Positions 1 to 5,849 are shown, counted from the first letter of the stretch. The stretch: DNA of 7,047 nucleotides from Acidobacteriota bacterium (GCA_029777145.1 JAKOSS010000514.1:1-7047), one strand, 5' to 3'. The notes: generated by a model not told the origin, from the sequence alone. Numbers and translations are program-made.

Positions 1-907
1 CCTGACGGTAGTACGAATCCTGGGCGTCGCCGCAAGCGAAGACTCCGGGAATGTTGGTTTTCATCGTCCGGCCTTCGGTCTTGAGATACCCGACGTCGTC
101 CATGTCCAGCAATCCCTCAAAAAGGTCCGTGTTCGGTTTGTGGCCGATCGCGATGAAGACGCCTTCGCACGGAAAAACCGACTCCTCGTCCGTCTGATTG
201 TTGACGATCCTGATCCCGGTCACGCCGGCTTCCTTCGTTCCGAGTATCTCCTCGACCTCGGTGTTCCAGAGCACGTTGATCTTTTCATGCTCGAGGACGC
301 GCTCCGCCATGATGGCCGACGCGCGAAACTCGTCGCGCCGGTGAATAACGGTCACGCTCGACGCGAACTTCGTCAGGAACAATGCCTCTTCCATCGCCGT
401 GTCGCCGCCGCCGACGACCACGATCGGCCGTCCGCGGAAGAAGAAACCGTCGCACGTTGCGCATGCCGAAACGCCGTTTCCGCCGAGACCTTCGGGAACC
501 GGCGCTTCTCCGGGAATGCCGAGCCACTTCGCCGACGCCCCGGTCGAGATGATCAGCGTATCGGCCTTGATCAGCGTCGTCACTTCATCGCTGTCGGCGC
601 TCTCTTTTCCAAACAGCGTGAACGGACGCTGCGAGAGATCGACACGATCGATCCAGGTATTGATGATCTCGGTTCCGAAACGCTCGGCCTGAGCGCGAAA
701 CTCGTTCATCAGATCCGGTCCCTGGATTCCGTGCGCGAATCCCGGGTAATTCTCCACTTCGGTGGTGATCGTCAATTGTCCGCCGGGCTGCGGTCCGTCG
801 ATGACGAGCGGTTCGAGCTGCGCGCGCGACGCATAGATCGCGGCCGTCAGTCCGGCCGGTCCGGATCCGAGGATCACGACTTTTCGGTGGTATTCCTGAG
901 CTGCCAT
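1..907 (-). CDS. trxB: Thioredoxin reductase (NADPH), C-terminus cut by window edge
   Basis: FAD- and NADPH-dependent flavoenzyme that reduces thioredoxin in the cytoplasm and so supplies electrons for disulfide reduction and peroxide defence. The 302 visible residues follow the bacterial low-molecular-weight TrxR plan. The FAD-binding GSGPAG is at residues 14-19 and the PGGQL segment at 41-45. The redox-active CATC is at 149-152, in the NADPH domain, followed by the NADPH loop GGGDTA at 166-171. HRR at 189-191 is the usual NADP-phosphate contact. The second FAD motif, GVFACGDAQD, is near 288-297. The family is usually about 310-330 residues, so only the last 20 or so are missing beyond base 1. 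The ATG at 907 is chosen because the FAD motif then falls at the normal distance from the N-terminus. The nearest purine-rich ribosome-like site (GGGAG, complement of 922-926) is 14 nt away, which is long. The gene is divergent from the PilZ gene and no thioredoxin gene is visible. All key residues are present. Confidence 0.97.
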   Translation of the reverse strand, partial: MAAQEYHRKVVILGSGPAGLTAAIYASRAQLEPLVIDGPQPGGQLTITTEVENYPGFAHGIQGPDLMNEFRAQAERFGTEIINTWIDRVDLSQRPFTLFGKESADSDEVTTLIKADTLIISTGASAKWLGIPGEAPVPEGLGGNGVSACATCDGFFFRGRPIVVVGGGDTAMEEALFLTKFASSVTVIHRRDEFRASAIMAERVLEHEKINVLWNTEVEEILGTKEAGVTGIRIVNNQTDEESVFPCEGVFIAIGHKPNTDLFEGLLDMDDVGYLKTEGRTMKTNIPGVFACGDAQDSYYRQ

Positions 908-1141
908 AGTTAGTTGAACTACTCCCTGAAAGTTGGTCGATTTTGAGCAAACGCCATGATAATATTTTCGCCTCGGTTTAGTCGATGGCGGACCTCGGCG
1001 AACGTCTTACAAGTGATTCTATCTAGTGTTCTTGACGCCGAATTTATTTCAACTGAACGGTTTAAATCGTTTGTCACTTTGTTGGTCATTCGTGATAGAC
1101 TATTCAGGTTTTAGCAACAACCGAACCGCTCTGAGTTAAAC
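908..1141. promoter_or_regulatory. Divergent intergenic region trxB / PilZ with weak promoter candidates
   Basis: This 234-bp gap must hold promoters for both divergent genes. On the minus strand, TATTAT at 964-959 is a good -10 box and would give a leader of about 45 nt for trxB. The best -35 match upstream (TCGACT) leaves only a 15-bp spacer. On the plus strand, TTGTCA at 1071-1076 or TTGTTG at 1079-1084 could pair with TAGACT (1096-1101) or TATTCA (1101-1106), but no combination is clearly best. There is no strong Shine-Dalgarno site before the ATG at 1142. I see no small gene or strong hairpin here. Confidence 0.35.
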
Positions 1142-1513
1142 ATGAATTCTTCAATGTCGCCGCATTTCGAAGAAAAAAGATTTGCATTGCGAATGGCGCT
1201 CCGTCTTCCCGTCGTTGTTTCCGGACGGGCGGATGACGGCGCCGCTTGGAGCGAACCGACCGAAACCGACGACATCTCGACCACCGGCACGTTGTTTCAT
1301 TTGAATCAGGAAGTTTCAGCCGGCGAATCTCTTTATCTCAGATCGCACCGGCCCGACGGCGTTCCGGTCGAGGTCAAAGCGCGAGTCGTGCGGACGGCGC
1401 CCGGCGCCCACGGAACGTCACGCGTCGGAGTCGAGATTGTCGACTCGAAAGAGAATTGGCTGCGCCTCTTTGTCGCCTGGGTCGCGGATGACCGGGCGGA
1501 AGACGAAGAATGA
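1142..1513 (+). CDS. Small PilZ-domain protein, putative c-di-GMP receptor
   Basis: A 123-residue protein that is essentially a single PilZ domain. PilZ domains bind cyclic di-GMP through an N-terminal RxxxR and a downstream D/N-x-S-x-x-G. Both are visible: RMALR at residues 17-21 and DISTTG at 44-49. A typical beta-strand ending GVEIVD follows at 96-101. The C-terminus is acidic (DDRAEDEE). There is no signal peptide or membrane segment, so it is probably a cytoplasmic effector or adaptor. The partner (motility, secretion, pilus or exopolysaccharide system) cannot be told from the neighbours, because trxB is divergent and a terminator follows. A second in-frame ATG at 1154 (Met5) would also keep the whole domain, and neither start has a convincing ribosome site. 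The domain call is firm; c-di-GMP binding is inferred from the intact motifs. Confidence 0.88.
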   Translation: MNSSMSPHFEEKRFALRMALRLPVVVSGRADDGAAWSEPTETDDISTTGTLFHLNQEVSAGESLYLRSHRPDGVPVEVKARVVRTAPGAHGTSRVGVEIVDSKENWLRLFVAWVADDRAEDEE

Positions 1514-1577
1514 CCTGTCAGTACCGCCTGCGTAAGCGGGCGGCCGAGTTCGCAAAGTAAAGAGTCAAAATGCAGAG

Positions 1578-1605
1578 AAGGGGCGGGTGACGCCCCTTTT
1601 TTTTT
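1578..1605 (+). terminator. Rho-independent terminator after the PilZ gene
   Basis: An 8-bp stem AAGGGGCG (1578-1585) / CGCCCCTT (1591-1598) with a five-base loop runs directly into nine T residues (1597-1605). This is a textbook intrinsic terminator on the plus strand, 65 nt after the PilZ stop codon. It implies that the downstream crotonase gene needs its own promoter or relies on read-through. Confidence 0.9.
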
Positions 1606-1613
1606 GGTTTTTG

Positions 1614-1677
1614 GCTTTCCCCTTTTTACTTTTAGCTTTCCCCTTTTTACTTTTAACTCTTTCCTTTCTACTTTGTA
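1614..1677 (+). repeat. 21-bp pyrimidine-rich tandem repeat in the crotonase leader
   Basis: Two identical 21-bp units (1614-1634 and 1635-1655, each starting GCTTTCCCC and ending ACTTTTA) are followed by a degenerate third (1656-1677). The array fills the whole space between the PilZ terminator and the crotonase ATG at 1681. It is almost purely C/T on the plus strand and contains no Shine-Dalgarno sequence. TGTAAT at 1674-1679 resembles a -10 box but lies too close to the ATG to serve it. Confidence 0.85.
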
Positions 1678-1680
1678 ATT

Positions 1681-2460
1681 ATGAGTTACGAAACCATCAC
1701 CGTCGAAAAACGCGGCAAGGTCGCAGTTTTGACCATCAACCGTCCGGACAAACTCAATTCGTTGAACCAATCGGTTCATGCCGAAGGTGTCGCCGCGCTC
1801 GACGCTCTCCGCAAGGATGATTCGGTTCGTGTCGTTGTCATCACCGGCAAGGGCGAGAAGTCGTTCATCGCCGGTGCCGACATCTCCGAATTCGCCGGCC
1901 AGACACCCGTGACGCAGCGGAACCTCTTCAATGAGAAGACATTTTTCAACTCGCTGGATACCTTTCCGAAACCGATCATCGCCATGATCAACGGATTCTG
2001 TCTCGGCGGCGGCAATGAGCTGGCGCTGGCGTGCGACATCCGGATCGCGTCCGAGAACGCGCGTTTCGGCCAGCCCGAGATTAACCTCGGGATCATGTGC
2101 GGCGGCGGCGGAACGCAACGGCTGACGCGCCTGATCGGCGAGGGGCGCGCAATGGAGATGATCCTTTCCGGTGACATGATCGACGCCGAAACCGCACTCC
2201 GCTTCGGACTCGTGAATCACGTCTATCCGTTGGCCGAACTCGAAGAGAAGACGATGGCGTTCGCCGACAAGCTTGCCGAAAAGGCGCCGATCGCGCTTCA
2301 GCTTTCAAAAGAGGCGGTCAAGTTTGCTTCCCGGTCGAACCTCGACGAGGGTCTCCGCCGCGAAGTCGACCTGTTTGCGATCTGCTTCTCGACCGAGGAC
2401 AAACAGGAAGGGGTCAGCGCGTTCCTCGAGAAGAGGAAGGCGGAGTTTCAAGGACGGTAA
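1681..2460 (+). CDS. Enoyl-CoA hydratase / crotonase-family protein
   Basis: A 259-residue crotonase-fold protein, the normal length for a single-domain enoyl-CoA hydratase. The expected reaction is hydration of trans-2-enoyl-CoA to 3-hydroxyacyl-CoA in fatty acid beta-oxidation or butanoyl-CoA metabolism. AGADI at 64-68 and GGG at 109-111 supply the oxyanion hole (backbone of Ala66 and Gly110 by analogy with rat mitochondrial hydratase). Both catalytic glutamates are in place: Glu113 in GGGNELAL and Glu133 in FGQPEINLG, followed by GGGGTQRLTR at 141-150. Two intact glutamates favour a true hydratase over the isomerase or decarboxylase branches of the superfamily, but chain-length preference cannot be read. 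ATG 1681 is used because MSYETITVEK is a typical N-terminus. There is no Shine-Dalgarno site, and the leader is a C/T-rich repeat. No other beta-oxidation gene is in the window, so this is probably a single-gene unit. Confidence 0.95.
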   Translation: MSYETITVEKRGKVAVLTINRPDKLNSLNQSVHAEGVAALDALRKDDSVRVVVITGKGEKSFIAGADISEFAGQTPVTQRNLFNEKTFFNSLDTFPKPIIAMINGFCLGGGNELALACDIRIASENARFGQPEINLGIMCGGGGTQRLTRLIGEGRAMEMILSGDMIDAETALRFGLVNHVYPLAELEEKTMAFADKLAEKAPIALQLSKEAVKFASRSNLDEGLRREVDLFAICFSTEDKQEGVSAFLEKRKAEFQGR

Positions 2461-2473
2461 TTTCAAGATTCCA

Positions 2474-2513
2474 AATTCCAAGATTCCACGATTGAATTTG
2501 GAATCTTGGAATT
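2474..2513. repeat. Perfect 15-bp inverted repeat between convergent genes
   Basis: AATTCCAAGATTCCA (2474-2488) is exactly mirrored by TGGAATCTTGGAATT (2499-2513) around a 10-nt loop. The surroundings repeat the same theme: ATTCCAA at 2468-2474 and 2475-2481, and GGAATTC-like units to about 2530. It fills the 74-bp gap between the stop codons of the crotonase (2460) and the methyltransferase (2535), so it could act as a terminator in both directions. There is no T-tract, so intrinsic termination is not certain. Confidence 0.85.
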
Positions 2514-2534
2514 CGTGGAATTCTGGAATTCGCT

Positions 2535-3551
2535 TCAGCGCGTGCTCACCACGAGTGTCTGTCCCATCGCCGGCATCTTGTGCGCCGTGCTTCCCGAGAA
2601 TCCAGCTCTCGTCATCATCGCTCCCAGTTCCGCCAGCGTGTATGCATCGCCCGCCGGCGTCCCCGCCAGCATGACCGTGCTGAACATTGCATCCATCGGC
2701 GGCGACACCCGGTCAGGATTCGGAACGAACTCGAGCGTGAACGCGCGTCCGCCTTCGTTCAGCGCCGCATGGACTTTCCGCAGCAGCGAATCGTTCGTTT
2801 CCGGATCGAAATGATGCAGGAAGTTCGTGAGCAGCACAATATCGTACGTGCCTTGAAAATCGGTCGAGAACGCGTCTCCGGGAATCAGATGATGCCGGTC
2901 CGCAACCCCGAACTTCGTCGCGTGCTCGGATGCCACCGCGAGCACGTTCGCCCAATCCAGAGCGAAGACCTGCGCCTTCGGATAACGCTTTGCCATCGCG
3001 ATCCCAAAGACACCGTGGCCGGCGGCGATATCGAGGATGCGAACCTCACGATCCGGGTCGAACCCGGCGATCTCGGCCATCGCCTGCGCCTGCGGGAACA
3101 TCATTCCCATCATTCCGCGGGCAAACTTGACCCAGACCGGATTGTCCATCGAAACGGTGCCGCCTTCGTTTGTCGCGTTTGTTCCGGTTCGGACCGCTTC
3201 CGTGAAATTGTCGAATCCCTCGCGAACCATATCGGACGCCAGAAAGTACGCCGCGCTGCCGACATACATCTGCGACGTCTTTGAAAGGAACATTGCCGAC
3301 GCTTCGGTGAGGGAATACACGTCGCCGTTCTTCGTCAGAAATCCGAGCACCGTCAGCGCATCGCACAGGATGCGTATGCCGCGCCCGGAAGCATTGCACG
3401 CAGAGGCGATCATTTCCACGGTCTGATTTCCCTCCGCTATCTTCGTAAAGACCTCGAGTTCGATTGCGGCCTTAACGATGGCCGTAACCTGATATGCGGT
3501 TATGCTCTGGAAAAATAGTTCCGGAGTAACCGCGGGGGCTGTATTTTCCAT
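2535..3551 (-). CDS. Class I SAM-dependent O-methyltransferase-like protein
   Basis: A 338-residue protein with the two-part layout of the plant COMT / bacterial TcmO-like O-methyltransferases (Pfam Methyltransf_2 type). Residues about 10-110 form an N-terminal helical/winged-helix dimerisation part (ITAYQVTAIVKAAIELEVF, then ILCDALTVLGFL). The C-terminal Rossmann domain has the SAM-binding motif I ILDIAAGHG at 172-180. An acidic residue follows in FALDW at 196-200, where SAM ribose is normally bound. LTNFLHHFDPE at 241-251 corresponds to the LHxWxDE region, whose His (here 246 or 247) is the catalytic base in O-methylating members. GGRAFTLEFVPNP follows the usual motif III. The acceptor is unknown. 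The ATG at 3551 is favoured over longer upstream forms because AAAAGGAG lies 6 nt before it and a promoter lies just upstream. It stands alone: convergent with the crotonase and divergent from the tRNA. Confidence 0.9.
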   Translation of the reverse strand: MENTAPAVTPELFFQSITAYQVTAIVKAAIELEVFTKIAEGNQTVEMIASACNASGRGIRILCDALTVLGFLTKNGDVYSLTEASAMFLSKTSQMYVGSAAYFLASDMVREGFDNFTEAVRTGTNATNEGGTVSMDNPVWVKFARGMMGMMFPQAQAMAEIAGFDPDREVRILDIAAGHGVFGIAMAKRYPKAQVFALDWANVLAVASEHATKFGVADRHHLIPGDAFSTDFQGTYDIVLLTNFLHHFDPETNDSLLRKVHAALNEGGRAFTLEFVPNPDRVSPPMDAMFSTVMLAGTPAGDAYTLAELGAMMTRAGFSGSTAHKMPAMGQTLVVSTR

Positions 3552-3557
3552 GATTTT

Positions 3558-3565
3558 CTCCTTTT
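3558..3565 (-). promoter_or_regulatory. Shine-Dalgarno site of the methyltransferase gene
   Basis: On the minus strand AAAAGGAG is followed by 6 nt and then the ATG at 3551. This fixes the start and rules out the upstream in-frame extension to about 3698. Confidence 0.88.
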
Positions 3566-3578
3566 GGACGGTGAGCGG

Positions 3579-3587
3579 ATTATAGCA
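3579..3587 (-). promoter_or_regulatory. Extended -10 promoter of the methyltransferase gene
   Basis: Reading the minus strand, TGC-TATAAT (3587 to 3579) is a consensus -10 hexamer with the TGn extension. No good -35 box is present (best TTCCGA), as expected for extended -10 promoters. The predicted transcript start near 3572 leaves a leader of about 21 nt carrying the Shine-Dalgarno site. Confidence 0.7.
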
Positions 3588-3613
3588 TGGCGATCGTTTT
3601 CGGAAGAGAAAGG

Positions 3614-3717
3614 GTGAGCGGGCGAAGGGGAGATTGGGAGAGGATTCGACCGGAAAGCCGACCCAATCGCCCTTTCGCATTTTCCCCCACTCTCCCACTC
3701 CCGTCCGGGCTGCTCAC
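3614..3717. repeat. Purine/pyrimidine-rich inverted element, copy 1
   Basis: A G/A-rich left half (from GTGAGCG at 3614) and a C/T-rich right half (ending GCTCAC at 3717) form a long imperfect hairpin. Within it, CGAAGGGGAGATTGGG (3623-3638) pairs with CCCAATCGCCCTTTCG (3662-3677) at 14 of 16 positions. It lies between the divergent methyltransferase promoter and the tRNA promoter. The element at 4613-4727 has the same composition and the same GTGAG / CTCAC ends, so the two look like copies of one family. Confidence 0.7.
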
Positions 3718-3725
3718 TGACCGAC

Positions 3726-3754
3726 TTGACGCTCTCCGCCTAATTCGCTACATT
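3726..3754 (+). promoter_or_regulatory. Promoter of tRNA-Ala
   Basis: TTGACG (3726-3731), a 17-bp spacer, then TACATT (3749-3754). Transcription would start near 3761, giving a pre-tRNA 5' leader of about 54 nt before the mature end at 3815. A 7-bp dyad ATTGCGG (3766-3772) / CCGCAAT (3789-3795) lies in that leader. Confidence 0.6.
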
Positions 3755-3814
3755 CAAAATTCGCGATTGCGGCGCTCGAATCCGAATTCCGCAATTCCAC
3801 ATCCCAAGTGCTTT

Positions 3815-3890
3815 GGGGACGTAGCTCAGCTGGGAGAGCGCATGAATGGCATTCATGAGGTCAGGGGTTCGATCCCCCTCGTCTCCACCA
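3815..3890 (+). tRNA. tRNA-Ala (anticodon GGC)
   Basis: A complete 76-nt tRNA with encoded CCA. The acceptor stem GGGGACG pairs with CGTCTCC and contains the G3-U70 wobble pair that is the alanine identity element. The D arm is GCTC..GAGC. The anticodon stem CATGA/TCATG closes the loop ATGGCAT, placing GGC at positions 34-36, which reads GCC and GCU alanine codons. The T arm is AGGGG-TTCGATC-CCCCT, and the discriminator A is followed by CCA. It has its own promoter and terminator, so it is a single-gene transcription unit. I see no duplicated tRNA end that would mark an integrated element. Confidence 0.97.
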
Positions 3891-3899
3891 AAAACATCG

Positions 3900-3920
3900 A
3901 AAGGCCCTCCGGGGCCTTTT
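3900..3920 (+). terminator. Rho-independent terminator after tRNA-Ala
   Basis: The stem AAAGGCCC (3900-3907) / GGGCCTTT (3912-3919) has a four-base loop and ends in four T residues (3917-3920). It starts 10 nt after the CCA end. The T-tract is short but the stem is strong. Confidence 0.85.
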
Positions 3921-3959
3921 CCAATTTTGGATTCGTTTCGTCGAAACGCACCTTTCAAA

Positions 3960-4001
3960 TCTCAATTCTCAACTATCAACTATCAGTTCTCAGCTATTCT
4001 T
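3960..4001. repeat. Degenerate 7-nt tandem array
   Basis: Successive heptads read TCTCAAT, TCTCAAC, TATCAAC, TATCAGT, TCTCAGC, TATTCTT. The first five fit NNTCARY. The array lies in the 218-bp gap between the tRNA terminator and the secreted-protein gene. Apart from a small dyad CGTTTCG (3934-3940) / CGAAACG (3942-3948) I see nothing else there, and no convincing promoter for the downstream gene. Confidence 0.75.
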
Positions 4002-4125
4002 TACTCCGTACGTTCAATTCGGTGATTTCGGATCGCGGAAGACTTTCGAGGTCCACGCGTTACCCGACCATTAGAACCGGTAGCTGTGATAAAGTTGTCG
4101 TGCTTTCCAAACCACCAACATCATC

Positions 4126-4130
4126 GGAGG
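4126..4130 (+). promoter_or_regulatory. Shine-Dalgarno site of the secreted-protein gene
   Basis: GGAGG, 8 nt before the ATG at 4139. It decides the start: the same frame is open back to 3587, but that extension would run straight through the tRNA gene. Confidence 0.9.
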
Positions 4131-4138
4131 AACGAACA

Positions 4139-4609
4139 ATGAGAAAAACGCTGCTTGCGGCGATCGTCATCGCGCTCGTCGGAATCGCCGCGAACGCCCA
4201 ATCGAAATGCGGCGGCCGGACGATTGAGAAACTAGCCGGCGAAATATCAAGCCTCTTCGAGAGTCGCAAGTTGAATCGGCTCGATGCCACGCGTCCGTAT
4301 TTGTCGACATTCGCCGTGCGCGTCGAGCATTCGCTCGCGGAAGACGGCAGCAAGGATCAATACCGAACTCAGCGATTCAGATCGTTCCGAGCCGCCGAAA
4401 AGTGGCTGCAGAAGCGTGATATCAAAGACGAAGACATGATCTATCCGACCCGCGAATCAAACTCGCTGATCGCGTGCAAGAATGGCAACTGCCGGTACAA
4501 CCTCCAGGGCCTCCTCCACAATCACCTATTTCTCCAACGGTTTACCTACGGATACAAGAAGAACGGCTGCCCGTACGTCAAGACGATATTTATCGTGGAT
4601 GGGGACTGA
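4139..4609 (+). CDS. Small secreted protein with four cysteines, function unknown
   Basis: A 156-residue protein I do not recognise. The N-terminus is a clear Sec signal peptide: MRKT, a hydrophobic core LLAAIVIALVGIA, and an ANA-QS cleavage site after residue 20. The mature part is about 136 residues, rich in Arg, Lys and aromatic residues. It has just four cysteines, at 24, 113, 118 and 144, so two disulfides are possible in the oxidising envelope. C113-x4-C118 (ACKNGNC) and NGC at 142-144 lie in the C-terminal third, near a beta-like stretch ending YVKTIFIVDGD. There is no lipobox: the cysteine at 24 is four residues past the predicted cleavage. It is convergent with arsM and has no operon partner. 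Translation is supported by a perfect Shine-Dalgarno site. An envelope role is an inference from the signal peptide only. Confidence 0.85.
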   Translation: MRKTLLAAIVIALVGIAANAQSKCGGRTIEKLAGEISSLFESRKLNRLDATRPYLSTFAVRVEHSLAEDGSKDQYRTQRFRSFRAAEKWLQKRDIKDEDMIYPTRESNSLIACKNGNCRYNLQGLLHNHLFLQRFTYGYKKNGCPYVKTIFIVDGD

Positions 4610-4612
4610 TAC

Positions 4613-4727
4613 GAGTGAGAGGACGGGAGAACGGGAGAAGGGGAGAATGGGAGAAGGGGGGAGAATATCCGACTTCGCCCACTCTCCGTTTCTCCCGCTC
4701 TCCCCTTCCCCTCGCGCTCACTGCTCA
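4613..4727. repeat. Purine/pyrimidine-rich inverted element, copy 2, with octad array
   Basis: The left half carries four tandem octads: CGGGAGAA (4624-4631), CGGGAGAA (4632-4639), GGGGAGAA (4640-4647) and TGGGAGAA (4648-4655). A longer GA-rich unit follows. The right half is C/T-rich; TTCTCCCG at 4690-4697 pairs perfectly with an octad. Flanking GTGAG (about 4615) and GCTCACTG units (about 4716-4730) match the ends of the element at 3614-3717. It fills the gap between the convergent secreted-protein and arsM genes, and its right end overlaps the arsM stop codon. Confidence 0.75.
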
Positions 4728-5606
4728 CTGCAAGACCGCAAAAACCTTCACGCTTGCGGCGTAATCGTTGACATTGTACTTTTTCAGAAGTTCCGCGAAT
4801 TCCGAATGGAGTTCCGAGGAAGGCGCCGGCGAGCAGCAGCCCGTGTCCATCGTCGGCAACGACCTTGATGAACCGATCTCGACCATCGGCGGAGCGCAGC
4901 AAGCGGACTGGTTTTCGACCTTCGCGTACGCATTCAGATCCGCGCCCGAATCGATCACTTCGACCGCCGAGAAACCCGCATCCGCCAATCCCTGTTTGTA
5001 ATCCTCGATCGGGATCGCGCCGGCGATGCATCCGACGTACGCCATGATGTCCGCTCCGAGTTCCGGCGGCAGGTCCTTCTTCAGCGAGATGTCGGAAACG
5101 GCGAGCCGTCCGCCCGGCTTGAGGACGCGCGCGATCTCGCGGAAAACGGCCGGTTTGTCGGGCGCAAGATTGATGACGCAATTGCTGACGACGCAATCAA
5201 CGGAATCGTCCGCGAGCGGCAGTTTGTCGATCGTCGCAAGATGGAATTCGACGTTTTCATAGCCGCCCTTCTCGGCGTTGCGCCGCGCGAGTTCGATCAT
5301 CTCCGGCGTCATGTCGATGCCGATCGCACGGCCTTCCGGACCGACCTTTTCGGCGGCGAGAAAGACATCAAGCCCGCCTCCCGAACCGAGGTCGACGACG
5401 GTTTCTCCGGAACGCAACGACGCCATCGCCGTCGGGTTTCCGCACGAAAGTCCCATGTTCGCCTCGGCCGGGATCGATCCCAGTTCCTCAGCCGAATAGC
5501 CGAACGCCTCGGCCACTGCCCGCACACCGTCATGCTCTGACGACAGATTTCCGACGGCCACCGCCGCATATTTCTCACGAACTGCGGTCACGATTTTCTC
5601 AGACAT
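4725..5606 (-). CDS. arsM: Arsenite methyltransferase (ArsM type)
   Basis: A 293-residue SAM-dependent methyltransferase that converts arsenite to methylated arsenicals, some of them volatile, in the cytoplasm. The SAM motif [12 protein letters not shown] is at 70-80 and the ribose-binding acidic residue is in IGIDM at 95-99. The three cysteines that bind As(III) in ArsM are all present in their family contexts: Cys55 in MGLSCGNP, Cys143 in SNCVINL and Cys193 in VGCIAGA. PVLKPGG-type motif III is represented by [13 protein letters not shown] (161-173). Two Cys pairs, 236-237 and 257-258, lie in the C-terminal region, as is common in this family. The ATG at 5606 is preceded by GGTGGTG and, further up, by a good promoter. 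No arsR, arsC or arsenite efflux gene is adjacent. The nearest regulator, a divergent MerR protein, has no cysteines, so it is an unlikely arsenic sensor. Confidence 0.95.
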   Translation of the reverse strand: MSEKIVTAVREKYAAVAVGNLSSEHDGVRAVAEAFGYSAEELGSIPAEANMGLSCGNPTAMASLRSGETVVDLGSGGGLDVFLAAEKVGPEGRAIGIDMTPEMIELARRNAEKGGYENVEFHLATIDKLPLADDSVDCVVSNCVINLAPDKPAVFREIARVLKPGGRLAVSDISLKKDLPPELGADIMAYVGCIAGAIPIEDYKQGLADAGFSAVEVIDSGADLNAYAKVENQSACCAPPMVEIGSSRSLPTMDTGCCSPAPSSELHSEFAELLKKYNVNDYAASVKVFAVLQ

Positions 5607-5642
5607 AATTCACCACCGATTAATAAAGATCAAGACAATTCC

Positions 5643-5671
5643 AGAATAGACCCGCTCCACACATTCGTCAA
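5643..5671 (-). promoter_or_regulatory. arsM promoter
   Basis: On the minus strand TTGACG (5671-5666) is separated by 17 bp from TATTCT (5648-5643). Transcription would start near 5636, giving a leader of about 30 nt with the GGTGGTG ribosome site just before the ATG at 5606. Confidence 0.7.
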
Positions 5672-5684
5672 TGCGTATATGTGG
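5657..5684. promoter_or_regulatory. Dyad over the arsM -35 box, possible operator
   Basis: CCACACAT (5657-5664) and ATATGTGG (5677-5684) are complementary at 7 of 8 positions. Their 12-bp centre contains the whole arsM -35 hexamer (5666-5671). A protein bound here would block RNA polymerase. The half-sites do not match the MerR-gene palindrome nor the classical ArsR operator pattern I know, so the binder is unknown. Confidence 0.4.
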
Positions 5685-5691
5685 TAGCAGT

Positions 5692-5719
5692 GGTCGGTGG
5701 TCGGAGGTCAGTGGTCAGA
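5692..5719. repeat. Four tandem heptads GGTC(G/A)G(T/A)
   Basis: GGTCGGT, GGTCGGA, GGTCAGT and GGTCAGA in perfect register, upstream of the arsM promoter. They share the core spacing NNTC(A/G)(A/G)N with the heptads at 3960-4001. A small hairpin CCGCG-TTTA-CGCGG follows at 5730-5743. Confidence 0.8.
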
Positions 5720-5771
5720 GTTTGGAGTTCCGCGTTTACGCGGCAGCGAGCAGTAAGCCGTGAGCCCCGCC

Positions 5772-5807
5772 CTTCCCCGACTTCCCCAACTTCCCAAACT
5801 TTCAACA
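5772..5807. repeat. Four tandem 9-nt units CTTCCCCAA-like
   Basis: CTTCCCCGA, CTTCCCCAA, CTTCCCAAA and CTTTCAACA follow each other, decaying toward the regulator gene. They sit just upstream of the palindromic operator. With the heptad array they take up much of the 264-bp divergent gap between arsM and the MerR gene; I see no gene there. Confidence 0.7.
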
Positions 5808-5819
5808 CTGAAAAAACTG

Positions 5820-5849
5820 ACAGTAATAACTGTTGACAGTGATTACTGT
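5820..5849 (+). promoter_or_regulatory. 30-bp near-palindrome, probable MerR-regulator operator
   Basis: Two 14-bp dyads, ACAGTAATAACTGT (5820-5833) and ACAGTGATTACTGT (5836-5849), separated by TG. Each is ACAGT-N4-ACTGT, and the 30 bp as a whole equals its reverse complement at 26 positions. The promoter -35 box TTGACA (5833-5838) is built into its centre and the second dyad lies in the spacer, where MerR-family proteins usually bind. Autoregulation by the adjacent gene product is inferred. Confidence 0.75.

Noticed and set aside
140..913. Long plus-strand open frame opposite trxB
   Set aside because: It is antisense to a gene with every TrxB motif intact, and its translation is Arg-rich with no recognisable domain.
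1333..2220. 295-codon minus-strand open frame across PilZ, terminator and crotonase
   Set aside because: It is antisense to two well-supported genes, and its KVKRGK-like stretch is just the C/T tandem repeat read backwards.
3552..3698. N-terminal extension of the methyltransferase
   Set aside because: It overlaps the extended -10 promoter, the Shine-Dalgarno site and the purine-rich element.
3815..3920. tRNA gene as an integration site
   Set aside because: There is no duplicated tRNA 3' end, integrase or phage-like gene in the window.
3587..4138. Upstream extension of the secreted-protein frame
   Set aside because: It would translate through the tRNA-Ala gene and its terminator. The ATG at 4139 has a perfect Shine-Dalgarno site and opens a signal peptide.
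5607..5642. Arsenic-responsive riboswitch in the arsM leader
   Set aside because: The leader is only about 30 nt and shows no stem-loop or conserved RNA motif.
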